This document shows, piece by piece, positions 22,085-28,576 of a stretch of 28,576 nt of DNA. The notes under the pieces are model-generated. The model saw only the letters and a list, made by a program, of their open reading frames with translations, searched no databases and was not told the DNA's origin. Location of the stretch: assembly GCA_964354225.1 (NCBI GenBank), contig CAYGZC010000082.1:1-28576 (forward strand), in the 5' to 3' direction. The stretch's first letter is position 1, and the number at the start of each line of letters is the position of its first letter. This stretch comes from CAYGZC01 sp964354225 (lineage in GTDB: Bacteria > Bacteroidota > Ignavibacteria > UBA10030 > SZUA-254). The translations under genes were made by a program, and so were the position numbers.

Positions 22085-22210
22085 CTAAAAAAACCAGACT
22101 GTCACTCCCGTCCCGATGAACTTCATCGGGATTATCGGGAGTCCAGTGTCCAGATTTTGCAAATTTCTGGATTCCCGATTGAAGCATTCGGGAATGACAA
22201 AGGCCTTTTT
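22085..22210. repeat. Three-hairpin dispersed repeat, copy A
   Basis: Contains CTCCCG...CGGGAG around an inner CCCGATGAA/TTCATCGGG, a central near-palindrome TTTTGCAAATT between CCAGA and TCTGG, and ATTCCCGA...TCGGGAAT, ending in GGCCTTTTT. The last 63 bp before the tail match copy B at 60 positions. It resembles the GTCATTCCCG...CGGGAATGAC repeats found in many bacteria (recalled). It lies in a convergent gap and could terminate transcription on either strand. Confidence 0.8.
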
Positions 22211-22254
22211 GACTTTTTTGTCAATCCTATAAAGGGGTGAGGGTGAATCAATCT

Positions 22255-23133
22255 TTAGAAAAAATCTACTGTGAATCCTAAACCAACAGTTTGCAATCGT
22301 TTATCGAAATACTCGCCGAACATGTGATTACCTGTATAGTAAGCGATGTAAATACTTGGACCCTTCAAGTACCATTTCCCAAACTTGAATCCAAATTGAA
22401 TTTGATTAGAGCCGACATACTTTGGCATTCCATTAACCGATAAATTATAGGCAAGGTATATGTTGGTCGGATTGTTGAACACCGAATCGATAATATTGTC
22501 GAAATAAACTTCGACACCAGCAAGATATTCGAGATGTTTCAGATCGGCAGGTCGAACAAGGGTTGCATATGAGACACCGCCATAATATCGAAGGTTACCA
22601 AACGGTTGGGTTACCATATGAGCTAAAACTAATTCACCAAAATCTTTTGTGAAGGGGATTGGTTTTCGATTATCGATCCATGTGTTTGTGTTCAGATTGT
22701 AATGCCCATCCACAAGATGCGCGCTGTGGTGGAGGATGCGAAGCCGAGCTTGGATTTTACTTTCCTCTGCCTCCTTGCTGAACGAAAGATTGCCACCAAA
22801 GAAACCATCAATCGCATCGATTTGTAAACGAAGACCTTGAGCACCGATTGTGAAAGCGTACGCAAAAAAATCTATCCCAGCAGAAAGTTTTATGCCGTTA
22901 TCAGGAATATGAAATCCGAACACATCAATTGTGTTTCCGATATCAACTTTCATCTCCCCGGCATCGAGGAATTTAAAAACGCCAATCCGCGGCTCCTGAA
23001 TATTCGCTCTGAGAGGTGCAAAATTAAGTCCTTCAGGAAGAAAAATAAATTGTGATAGCGATTGGTTTGCCACTTGAGCAGAGGTGCTCGTTGAAATGGT
23101 AGAGATCAGCAGAAGGAATGGGAGTATTTTCAT
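22255..23133 (-). CDS. DUF1207-family exported beta-rich protein
   Basis: Secreted protein of 292 aa, start at ATG 23133 (MKILPFLLLISTISTSTSAQV), a signal peptide cut after SA; a TTG at 23157 would add eight residues ahead of it. The mature start, FIFLPEGLNFAPLRANIQEPRIGVF, fits the opening of DUF1207 proteins as I recall them (LP..F.PL.A...EP). The rest alternates hydrophobic and polar residues in strands (GIKLSAGIDFFAYAFTIGAQGLRLQIDAIDG, NQIQFGFKFGKWYLKGPSIYIAYYTG) and ends in VGLGFTVDFF with a terminal Phe, as in outer-membrane barrels. The function is unknown. It is divergent from the exported protein at 23262, sharing a 128-bp intergenic region. Confidence 0.78.
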   Translation of the reverse strand: MKILPFLLLISTISTSTSAQVANQSLSQFIFLPEGLNFAPLRANIQEPRIGVFKFLDAGEMKVDIGNTIDVFGFHIPDNGIKLSAGIDFFAYAFTIGAQGLRLQIDAIDGFFGGNLSFSKEAEESKIQARLRILHHSAHLVDGHYNLNTNTWIDNRKPIPFTKDFGELVLAHMVTQPFGNLRYYGGVSYATLVRPADLKHLEYLAGVEVYFDNIIDSVFNNPTNIYLAYNLSVNGMPKYVGSNQIQFGFKFGKWYLKGPSIYIAYYTGNHMFGEYFDKRLQTVGLGFTVDFF

Positions 23134-23261
23134 TATCGGATCATAGGTTTTGGTCAATATAATGATTTTATAAAATAAAAGTGAATTTTCTTGTAACTCA
23201 GAAAATATTTCATTAAATTTCCAGAAATTTTTATTATCATTCTGGGACAGGAGATTTAAAT

Positions 23262-24062
23262 ATGTATCGGTTATTTATATATGTTGTTTGTCTTATATTC
23301 GTTTTGACAATACCAATTTTAGCGCAGGAGGAAGAAGAGATACCATTCCCGCCTCAGCGTCATGCGCAGGCGAAAATAGGTGGTGCAGGTGGATTCACAC
23401 AGAATTTGCTTTTTATTAATCTCGATCCGATAAACGAGATATTGAAAAACTCGAACGCCGCACAGTTCAAGAAAAACCCTATGTTACTATTGGGTGGACA
23501 AGGTTATGGTTACATCATGGTTATTCCGAATCTGCGTATCGGTGGTTTGGGTGCAGGTGGCTCTATGATCCAAAGCTCGTTAGATACAAATGGTCATGAA
23601 TTTGGTTTGCCAAACGTTCGGCGAGATGTTGAGCTTTCTGTTAGGTTTGGTGGAGTCACAATCGAATATGCGGTTTCAATCATACCTCAATTAGATGTTG
23701 CAATTGGAATCATGCTTGGAGGCGGCAGTACGAGAATTAAGATGACACGCAATGAAAATTCGGATAAGGTTTGGGGAGATGTTTGGGATAAGTTTGGGAG
23801 TTCTAATGATGATCCAAACCGTTTAACTGATGAATATACTCGAAATCTTTCCGGTTCATTTTTCATCTATCAACCTTCTCTGAATATCGAATATGCTGTA
23901 CTAAGATGGGTGGGATTACGTCTCGGAGTAAGTTATAATGGAATGATGGTAAATAAATGGACACTTGATGATAAATACGATATCATCGGTGTACCGGATA
24001 AAATAAGCGGGAAAGGATTTATGATCAACGGCGGGATTTTTCTTGGAACATTCCTCTATTAG
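23262..24062 (+). CDS. Exported protein of unknown function (beta-rich, likely outer membrane)
   Basis: I do not recognise a named family. It has 266 aa and begins with a clear signal peptide (MYRLFIYVVCLIFVLTIPILAQE), cleaved after LA, followed by an acidic EEEEIPFPPQ stretch. The mature protein is rich in Gly and in alternating strands (KIGGAGGFTQNLLFI, LRIGGLGAGGSMIQ, VSIIPQLDVAIGIMLGGGSTRIKM, GLRLGVSYNGMMV) and ends in GGIFLGTFLY with a terminal aromatic, consistent with a small barrel or surface beta protein. AGGAG lies well placed before the ATG. A candidate promoter (TTGTAA, 17 bp, TAAATT) sits in the divergent gap. Its pairing with the DUF1207 gene suggests a joint envelope role. Confidence 0.78.
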   Translation: MYRLFIYVVCLIFVLTIPILAQEEEEIPFPPQRHAQAKIGGAGGFTQNLLFINLDPINEILKNSNAAQFKKNPMLLLGGQGYGYIMVIPNLRIGGLGAGGSMIQSSLDTNGHEFGLPNVRRDVELSVRFGGVTIEYAVSIIPQLDVAIGIMLGGGSTRIKMTRNENSDKVWGDVWDKFGSSNDDPNRLTDEYTRNLSGSFFIYQPSLNIEYAVLRWVGLRLGVSYNGMMVNKWTLDDKYDIIGVPDKISGKGFMINGGIFLGTFLY

Positions 24063-24075
24063 AAAATGAAAGTGG

Positions 24076-24209
24076 GGCTGACTAAAAAAACCAGGCTGTC
24101 ACTCCCGAACTTTTTTATCGGGAGTCCAATGTTCAGATTTTGCAAATTTCTGGATTCCCGATTTAAGCATTCGGGAATGACATAAACCTTTTTTACTTTT
24201 CAGTCAGCC
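24076..24209. repeat. Three-hairpin dispersed repeat, copy B, with inverted ends
   Basis: Same core as 22085-22210, in the same orientation, here with exact 8-bp inverted ends GGCTGACT (24076-24083) and AGTCAGCC (24202-24209). The left hairpin is CTCCCGA...TCGGGAG without the extra inner palindrome of copy A. It lies in the convergent gap between the exported protein and hisC. Confidence 0.8.
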
Positions 24210-24277
24210 TCAACTTCTTTCTTACTCCGTTACTCTAATATTTGCTTGAAGGTGATGCTTCATGCCATCCATCCATT

Positions 24278-25369
24278 TTATCTTTTGTTAAGGATTTCCT
24301 TCAATTTTTCTATAAAAAACTGATTCTGCTCATCTGTCCCTATGGTGATTCGCATACAGTGCGATAAACCGAATGCTTTCAGCGGTCGAATAATCACGCC
24401 GCGCTTAAGTAATCCCTGATAAATCGTTTTGATATCATCCTCGGTCTTCATTGCCACCATAACAAAGTTTGTCTCCGAAGGGACGACTATCAGTCCAAGT
24501 TCTCGGAGTGCATTTGCAACAAAAGGCAGACCGCGGGAGTTTAACTCTAATGAGCGGTGAACGAATTCTTTGTCGCGTAATCCTCCTACAGCGGCTGCTT
24601 GCGCAAGTGTATTTGGCTCGAATGGTAGTTTTACCTTCAGTAGATTAGCGATGAGAGTTTCGTGTGCAAAACCGTAACCTATCCTGAGACCGGCAAGTCC
24701 ATAAATCTTAGAGAATGTGCGAAGTGTTATCACATTATCGTAACGATAATGCATCGAATCAGGATAGAGTGGATTATCGTGGGCATATTCAAAATATGCT
24801 TCATCCAAAATAATCAGAACACGCTCGGGGACCTTCTTGTAGAAATCATCAAATTCTTGTTTGGTAAATATTGTTCCCGTCGGATTGTTTGGGTTGGCAA
24901 GGTAAATGATCTTCGTATGCTCGTTGATCTGTTGGGTGAGTGCATGCAGGTCGTATCTCCAATTACGGTAGGGAACCGTTCGATATTTGACTCCGCGTGA
25001 ACGTGCCAAAACCTGAAAACCGATGAACGCCGCCTCTGTTGTGAGCACTTCATCCTCGTCACAAAGGAAAGTCCTGATGATATTCGACATTATACCGTCC
25101 GAGCCATTACCCACGATTACGTTATCCACTTCCACGCTGAATTTTTCTGCAAGAACAATCCGCAGATCGTAACCACTATTCGGGTAGTAATTCAATCCAT
25201 TGATATGTGTGCGAAGCTCTTCAATTGCCATTGGAGATGGACCGAGCGGATTTTCATTCGAAGCTAATTTTACAATATATTTCAATCCGTATTCACGTTT
25301 GACTTCCTCAATCGGTTTTCCGGGTTTATATGGCTGGAGGGATTCAATGTACGATGGTACGAGGGGCAT
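24278..25369 (-). CDS. hisC: Histidinol-phosphate aminotransferase
   Basis: PLP enzyme that transaminates imidazole-acetol phosphate to histidinol phosphate in histidine synthesis; relatives also act on aromatic amino acids. Starting at ATG 25369 (MPLVPSYIESLQPYKPGKPIEEV) it has 363 aa, the family norm; the 22 extra residues of a longer frame are unlikely. Key blocks are KLASNENPLGPSP, NVIVGNGSDGI, LANPNNPTGT (Asn contacting the cofactor), DEAYFEYA, the Schiff-base Lys221 in RTFSKIYGLAGLRIGYG, and the phosphate-binding Arg in CMRITIGT. The PNSGYDLR segment also fits HisC. No other his gene is in the window, so it is isolated from a his operon, which leaves room for a broader aminotransferase role. 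Confidence 0.93.
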   Translation of the reverse strand: MPLVPSYIESLQPYKPGKPIEEVKREYGLKYIVKLASNENPLGPSPMAIEELRTHINGLNYYPNSGYDLRIVLAEKFSVEVDNVIVGNGSDGIMSNIIRTFLCDEDEVLTTEAAFIGFQVLARSRGVKYRTVPYRNWRYDLHALTQQINEHTKIIYLANPNNPTGTIFTKQEFDDFYKKVPERVLIILDEAYFEYAHDNPLYPDSMHYRYDNVITLRTFSKIYGLAGLRIGYGFAHETLIANLLKVKLPFEPNTLAQAAAVGGLRDKEFVHRSLELNSRGLPFVANALRELGLIVVPSETNFVMVAMKTEDDIKTIYQGLLKRGVIIRPLKAFGLSHCMRITIGTDEQNQFFIEKLKEILNKR

Positions 25370-25582
25370 AAAACAGATTTTAGAGTTTAGATTAAATATT
25401 ATTACTTTGTAATTGAAAAGATAGCAAACAATCATCGGAAAACCAAAAGAGTCTTACTCTTCTTGGATATAATGAACAAATTAGTTACTTTCTAAAAAAG
25501 CATTTAAATAAATATGGAGATCGATGGAATATTCTTAACAGTTAATTTACTTTTTTATTAATCGATTCAGTCCATCTGTCTC

Positions 25583-28576
25583 GTGAGACATTATCGCTTT
25601 TACATCTTATTCTTAATCATCAGTTGTGCTGCGGCTGGAGTTGCACAACAATTTGATGCAATTCAAAAAGGTTCTTTCCATCAAGCTATCTTCACAATTC
25701 GGTGGGATGGTGATACATCGTTCGTTTTACCAAATCAATTTATCATATCCGGTTCAGAAAACATCCAAATAGATTCATTTTATCTAAACTCAGGTACCGA
25801 CTACAAACTTGATAATCGGTTTGGTAAACTTTTAATCTACAGAAATACGATTGTATCGTTGTTATCGGATACGGCGAATCATATTTTAAAAGTCAACTAT
25901 CAATCGCTCCCATTTAATTTCAAACCAATTTATAAGCATCGCGAGCCGGTGATGAGGCTTGATACGATAACAGGTGCAACCATAAAAATTGCACGACCGG
26001 TGACACCTTTTTCATTTGATGATGTCTTTAGCTCAAATCTTCAAAAGAGCGGAACAATCGTTAGAGGTTTTACAATTGGATCCAACCGAGACTTGTCGCT
26101 TAACTCTGGTTTTCGAATGCAAATGTCCGGCAATCTTACGAATGATATCGACATTGTTGCTGCATTGACTGACGAAAATTCTCCGATCCAACCCGAAGGC
26201 ACAACACAAACGCTCCAGGAAGTGGATAAAGTCTTTGTGGAGCTTCGCGGTTCAAGATTCAATGCAACGTTAGGTGATTTTAATTTAAATCTGTCGGGGA
26301 ATGAATTCGGAAATTTAAATCGGAAGCTTCAAGGTGCTAAAGGTTCTGTTAATTATCAGATGAGCAATGTTTTCGGTGATGTGATGCTGATAGGTGCAGT
26401 AACGAGAGGTAAATTCATTACACATCAATTTCAAGGATTGGATGGTGTGCAAGGTCCGTATCGACTGACAGGCGAGAATGGCAATCGGATAATTATTATT
26501 GTTGCAGGATCGGAGAGAGTTTATGTTAACGGTGAAAAGATGACACGTGGAGAGAATGCCGACTTTACGATTGATTATGCAACGGCTGAAGTCACGTTTA
26601 CCCCCAAGCGGATTGTTGCTCATGGCTCACGTATTGTTGTAGATTTCGAATATAGTGACAGGCAATTTAACAGAAATCTCATTGCTGCAAAATCGGGAGT
26701 GAACTTATTCAACGATCGATGGCATTTCAATGTTATGTATGTCCGTGAGAATGATAATGAAAACTCTCCGATTGATGCTACACTCAGCGATTCGGACAAA
26801 GCAATTCTCAAAGCCGCTGGCGGTGATCGGCTTAAAGCATCAAGATCGGGTGTAGAGATAGTGGGTGTTGGTAAAGGTCAGTATCGTCTCGATTCATTAA
26901 TCAGGATTTACCAATATGCACCCGAGGATACAATGAATGCAATTTATTCGATTTTCTTCACCTATGTTGGTTTAGGTAATGGTAATTACAAAAAGATTTC
27001 ACTTGGACGATATGAATTCGCCGGTATCAGACAAGGCAGCTATGAGCCAATTCGATTTTTACCGATGCCTCAAGCTAATACATTCACCGATTTTGATTTG
27101 AGTGGGGAGATTGGAGACCATTTGAAATTAACAAGCGAATACGCCTTGGTTAATTTTGATCCGAATCGTTTCTCACAGCTAAATGATAAATATATGAATG
27201 GCTCGGCTTTAAAATTTGCCTTGCAATATTCACCGAAGGACATTCATTTAGGTGGAATGAATATTGGCTCCTTCGACGTGTTCATGAAGGAAAGATTTGT
27301 TAGCAAACAATTTGTGGCACTTGATCGAACTAATGACGTAGAGTTCAGCAGGAAATGGAATGTCGAAGATACAACGCGGGGTGATGAAGAATTGCGCGAA
27401 GGATTACTTACTTATCAACCTATTCAGACGCTAACGTTTGGCGGTGGGCTTGGATGGATTAAAAGAGGTGAAATGTTCTCGTCTAACCGGTATAATTTTT
27501 TTACCAAGCTTACCAGCGAACAGTTTCCCCAATTGGATTATATTTTTGAAAAAATAAAAAGTCGAAATACGTCGATTAATATCGATGGTAACTGGATTCG
27601 ACAAAGAGGAAGTATTCATCATGAAATAGGAATCATCAATCCTCATCTGCAAATTACAAATGAGTATCTTGCAAATCGCAGCGCATCGCTAGACACCTTA
27701 AAGCCGGGAAGTTATCGGTTGAATGAAATCATTCCGGGGTTATCGATTGGTAAAAAGGAGAATGTTTCTATTAATGCTGATGTTGGTTGGAGATGGGATG
27801 ATTCGTTGGCGTTTGGAACCTTACAGCGGGTTTCAAAAACATTGACACAGAGTTACAATGCTCAGTTTAAAGATTGGAAAACAATTTCTTCCCGATTAGA
27901 TGTAACAATCCAGAATCGGAAATTCAGCGAGATATTTAAACAGAGAAAAAATAATAATAATGAAACGATTCTTCTTCGGTGGCAAACTCAGGCTGACCCT
28001 TTTGATAGAGGAGTTGAAACGGAATGGTTCTACGAAGTAGCGACCGAGCGCACAGCAAAATATGAACGCGTCTTTCAGCGTGTGCCAAAAGGAACAGGAA
28101 ATTATATTTACATTGGTGATGTTAACGGAAATCATCTATTCGATCAGCCCGATTTCCAGCAAATCCGTTTCGATGGAGATTACATCTCATTTACTTTGCC
28201 GACAGATGAGCTAGTTCCAGTGATAGACTTGAAAGCGAGCACAAGATTTCGTTTCAATCCGGATAAAATATTTTCACCAACGATATGGTATAATAAAGCA
28301 ATAGCCACATTATCGTCTGAAACATATTATCGAGTTGAAGAAAAAAGCAGTGAATCGGATAAAAAACAGATATATCTTTTACACTTCAGCAGGTTTTTAT
28401 CAGATCAGACAACGATTTCAGGCAGCAATCTCTTCACTCAGGACGTTTACTTCCTGGAAAATAATCAGGAATTTTCATTTCGATTCCGATATGCGCAGCA
28501 CCGGGGGTTGACCCAGTTTGCTTTGGTGAACGACAGGTTATATCACCGCGAACGATCGGTTCGTGTGAGGTGGCAG
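25583..28576 (+). CDS. Giant secreted surface protein (3' end beyond the window)
   Basis: An open frame of 998 codons runs from GTG 25583 to the last base without a stop. GTG is the only usual start after the in-frame TAA at 25559-25561, and it gives a signal peptide MRHYRFYILFLIISCAAAGVAQQ (cut after GVA, or a lipobox at IISC). The visible part is beta-rich: FVLPNQFIISGSENI, SGTIVRGFTIGSNRDLSLNSGFRMQMSGNL, then NGNRIIIIVAGSERVYVNGEKMTRGENADFTIDYATAEVTFTPKR, a segment also seen in SprA-like and related FCB surface proteins, followed by many barrel-like strands. YIYIGDVNGNHLFDQPDF looks like a Ca-binding or dockerin-like turn. A role in the outer membrane or secretion is inferred. The family is otherwise unrecognised. 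No ribosome site is apparent. Confidence 0.8.
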   Translation, partial: MRHYRFYILFLIISCAAAGVAQQFDAIQKGSFHQAIFTIRWDGDTSFVLPNQFIISGSENIQIDSFYLNSGTDYKLDNRFGKLLIYRNTIVSLLSDTANHILKVNYQSLPFNFKPIYKHREPVMRLDTITGATIKIARPVTPFSFDDVFSSNLQKSGTIVRGFTIGSNRDLSLNSGFRMQMSGNLTNDIDIVAALTDENSPIQPEGTTQTLQEVDKVFVELRGSRFNATLGDFNLNLSGNEFGNLNRKLQGAKGSVNYQMSNVFGDVMLIGAVTRGKFITHQFQGLDGVQGPYRLTGENGNRIIIIVAGSERVYVNGEKMTRGENADFTIDYATAEVTFTPKRIVAHGSRIVVDFEYSDRQFNRNLIAAKSGVNLFNDRWHFNVMYVRENDNENSPIDATLSDSDKAILKAAGGDRLKASRSGVEIVGVGKGQYRLDSLIRIYQYAPEDTMNAIYSIFFTYVGLGNGNYKKISLGRYEFAGIRQGSYEPIRFLPMPQANTFTDFDLSGEIGDHLKLTSEYALVNFDPNRFSQLNDKYMNGSALKFALQYSPKDIHLGGMNIGSFDVFMKERFVSKQFVALDRTNDVEFSRKWNVEDTTRGDEELREGLLTYQPIQTLTFGGGLGWIKRGEMFSSNRYNFFTKLTSEQFPQLDYIFEKIKSRNTSINIDGNWIRQRGSIHHEIGIINPHLQITNEYLANRSASLDTLKPGSYRLNEIIPGLSIGKKENVSINADVGWRWDDSLAFGTLQRVSKTLTQSYNAQFKDWKTISSRLDVTIQNRKFSEIFKQRKNNNNETILLRWQTQADPFDRGVETEWFYEVATERTAKYERVFQRVPKGTGNYIYIGDVNGNHLFDQPDFQQIRFDGDYISFTLPTDELVPVIDLKASTRFRFNPDKIFSPTIWYNKAIATLSSETYYRVEEKSSESDKKQIYLLHFSRFLSDQTTISGSNLFTQDVYFLENNQEFSFRFRYAQHRGLTQFALVNDRLYHRERSVRVRWQ

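Noticed and set aside
22028..22240. 70-codon plus-strand frame after the HD gene
   Set aside because: It is a translation through dispersed repeat copy A; the palindromic repeat explains it.

Overview
The window (about 40% G+C by eye) looks like a chromosome piece from a member of the Bacteroidota/Chlorobiota (FCB) lineage, probably Ignavibacteria-like. The support is indirect: a stand-alone S23-type four-helix-bundle gene, a DUF2279 protein, a DUF1207 protein, a very long secreted protein with an SprA-like 'SERVY-NGE..RG' segment, and a mobile mystery protein A/B pair. Several promoters look like ordinary sigma-70 sites (TTGACA-N17-TATAAT), which argues against class Bacteroidia. Species-level assignment is not possible from the sequence alone.

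Region 1 (1-4769, + strand) is nucleotide-sugar and envelope work: the 3' part of a DegT/DnrJ/EryC1 aminotransferase, UDP-glucose 6-dehydrogenase, a four-helix-bundle gene inside an inverted repeat, a UDP-glucuronate decarboxylase (UDP-Glc to UDP-GlcA to UDP-Xyl), and a secreted DUF2279 protein. Region 2 (4770-5680) is a REP/RAYT unit: a Y1 (HUH) transposase bracketed by GTCAGG hairpins, one of which contains its stop codon.

Region 3 (5765-11376, + strand) is an oxidative-stress block: MntP manganese exporter, MsrA with a lipoprotein signal, AhpE/BCP-like peroxiredoxin, catalase, BCP, and 2-Cys peroxiredoxin. It runs directly into 6-pyruvoyl-tetrahydropterin synthase and GTP cyclohydrolase I. 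An SDR after a repeat (11519-12259) could complete a tetrahydrobiopterin-like pathway.

Region 4 (12317-21313, - strand) is accessory. It holds the mobile mystery A (HTH) / B (Fic) pair with a palindromic operator over its promoter, an isoprenylcysteine-methyltransferase-like protein, and an unfamiliar 470-aa protein with a C-terminal PD-(D/E)xK-like nuclease motif. That gene is preceded by a 49-codon ORF overlapping it by ATGA. Next is a five-gene redox operon: CrtI-like FAD oxidoreductase, flavodoxin-ferredoxin (EFR1-like), ferredoxin-nitroreductase, DUF998 membrane protein, and Isf-like iron-sulfur flavoprotein. The 470-aa gene unit and the redox operon are headed by two copies of one 64-bp promoter module (53/64 identical, ungapped). 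Each copy has consensus -35 and -10 boxes and a palindrome 7 bp upstream of the -35. This is the strongest candidate for an undescribed, co-regulated system.

Region 5 (21422-28576) returns to core and envelope genes: an HD-domain protein, a DUF1207 protein, an exported beta-rich protein, histidinol-phosphate aminotransferase, and the first 998 codons of a giant secreted protein that runs off the right edge. Two copies of a three-hairpin repeat sit in the two convergent gaps here. I saw no rRNA, tRNA or CRISPR array.
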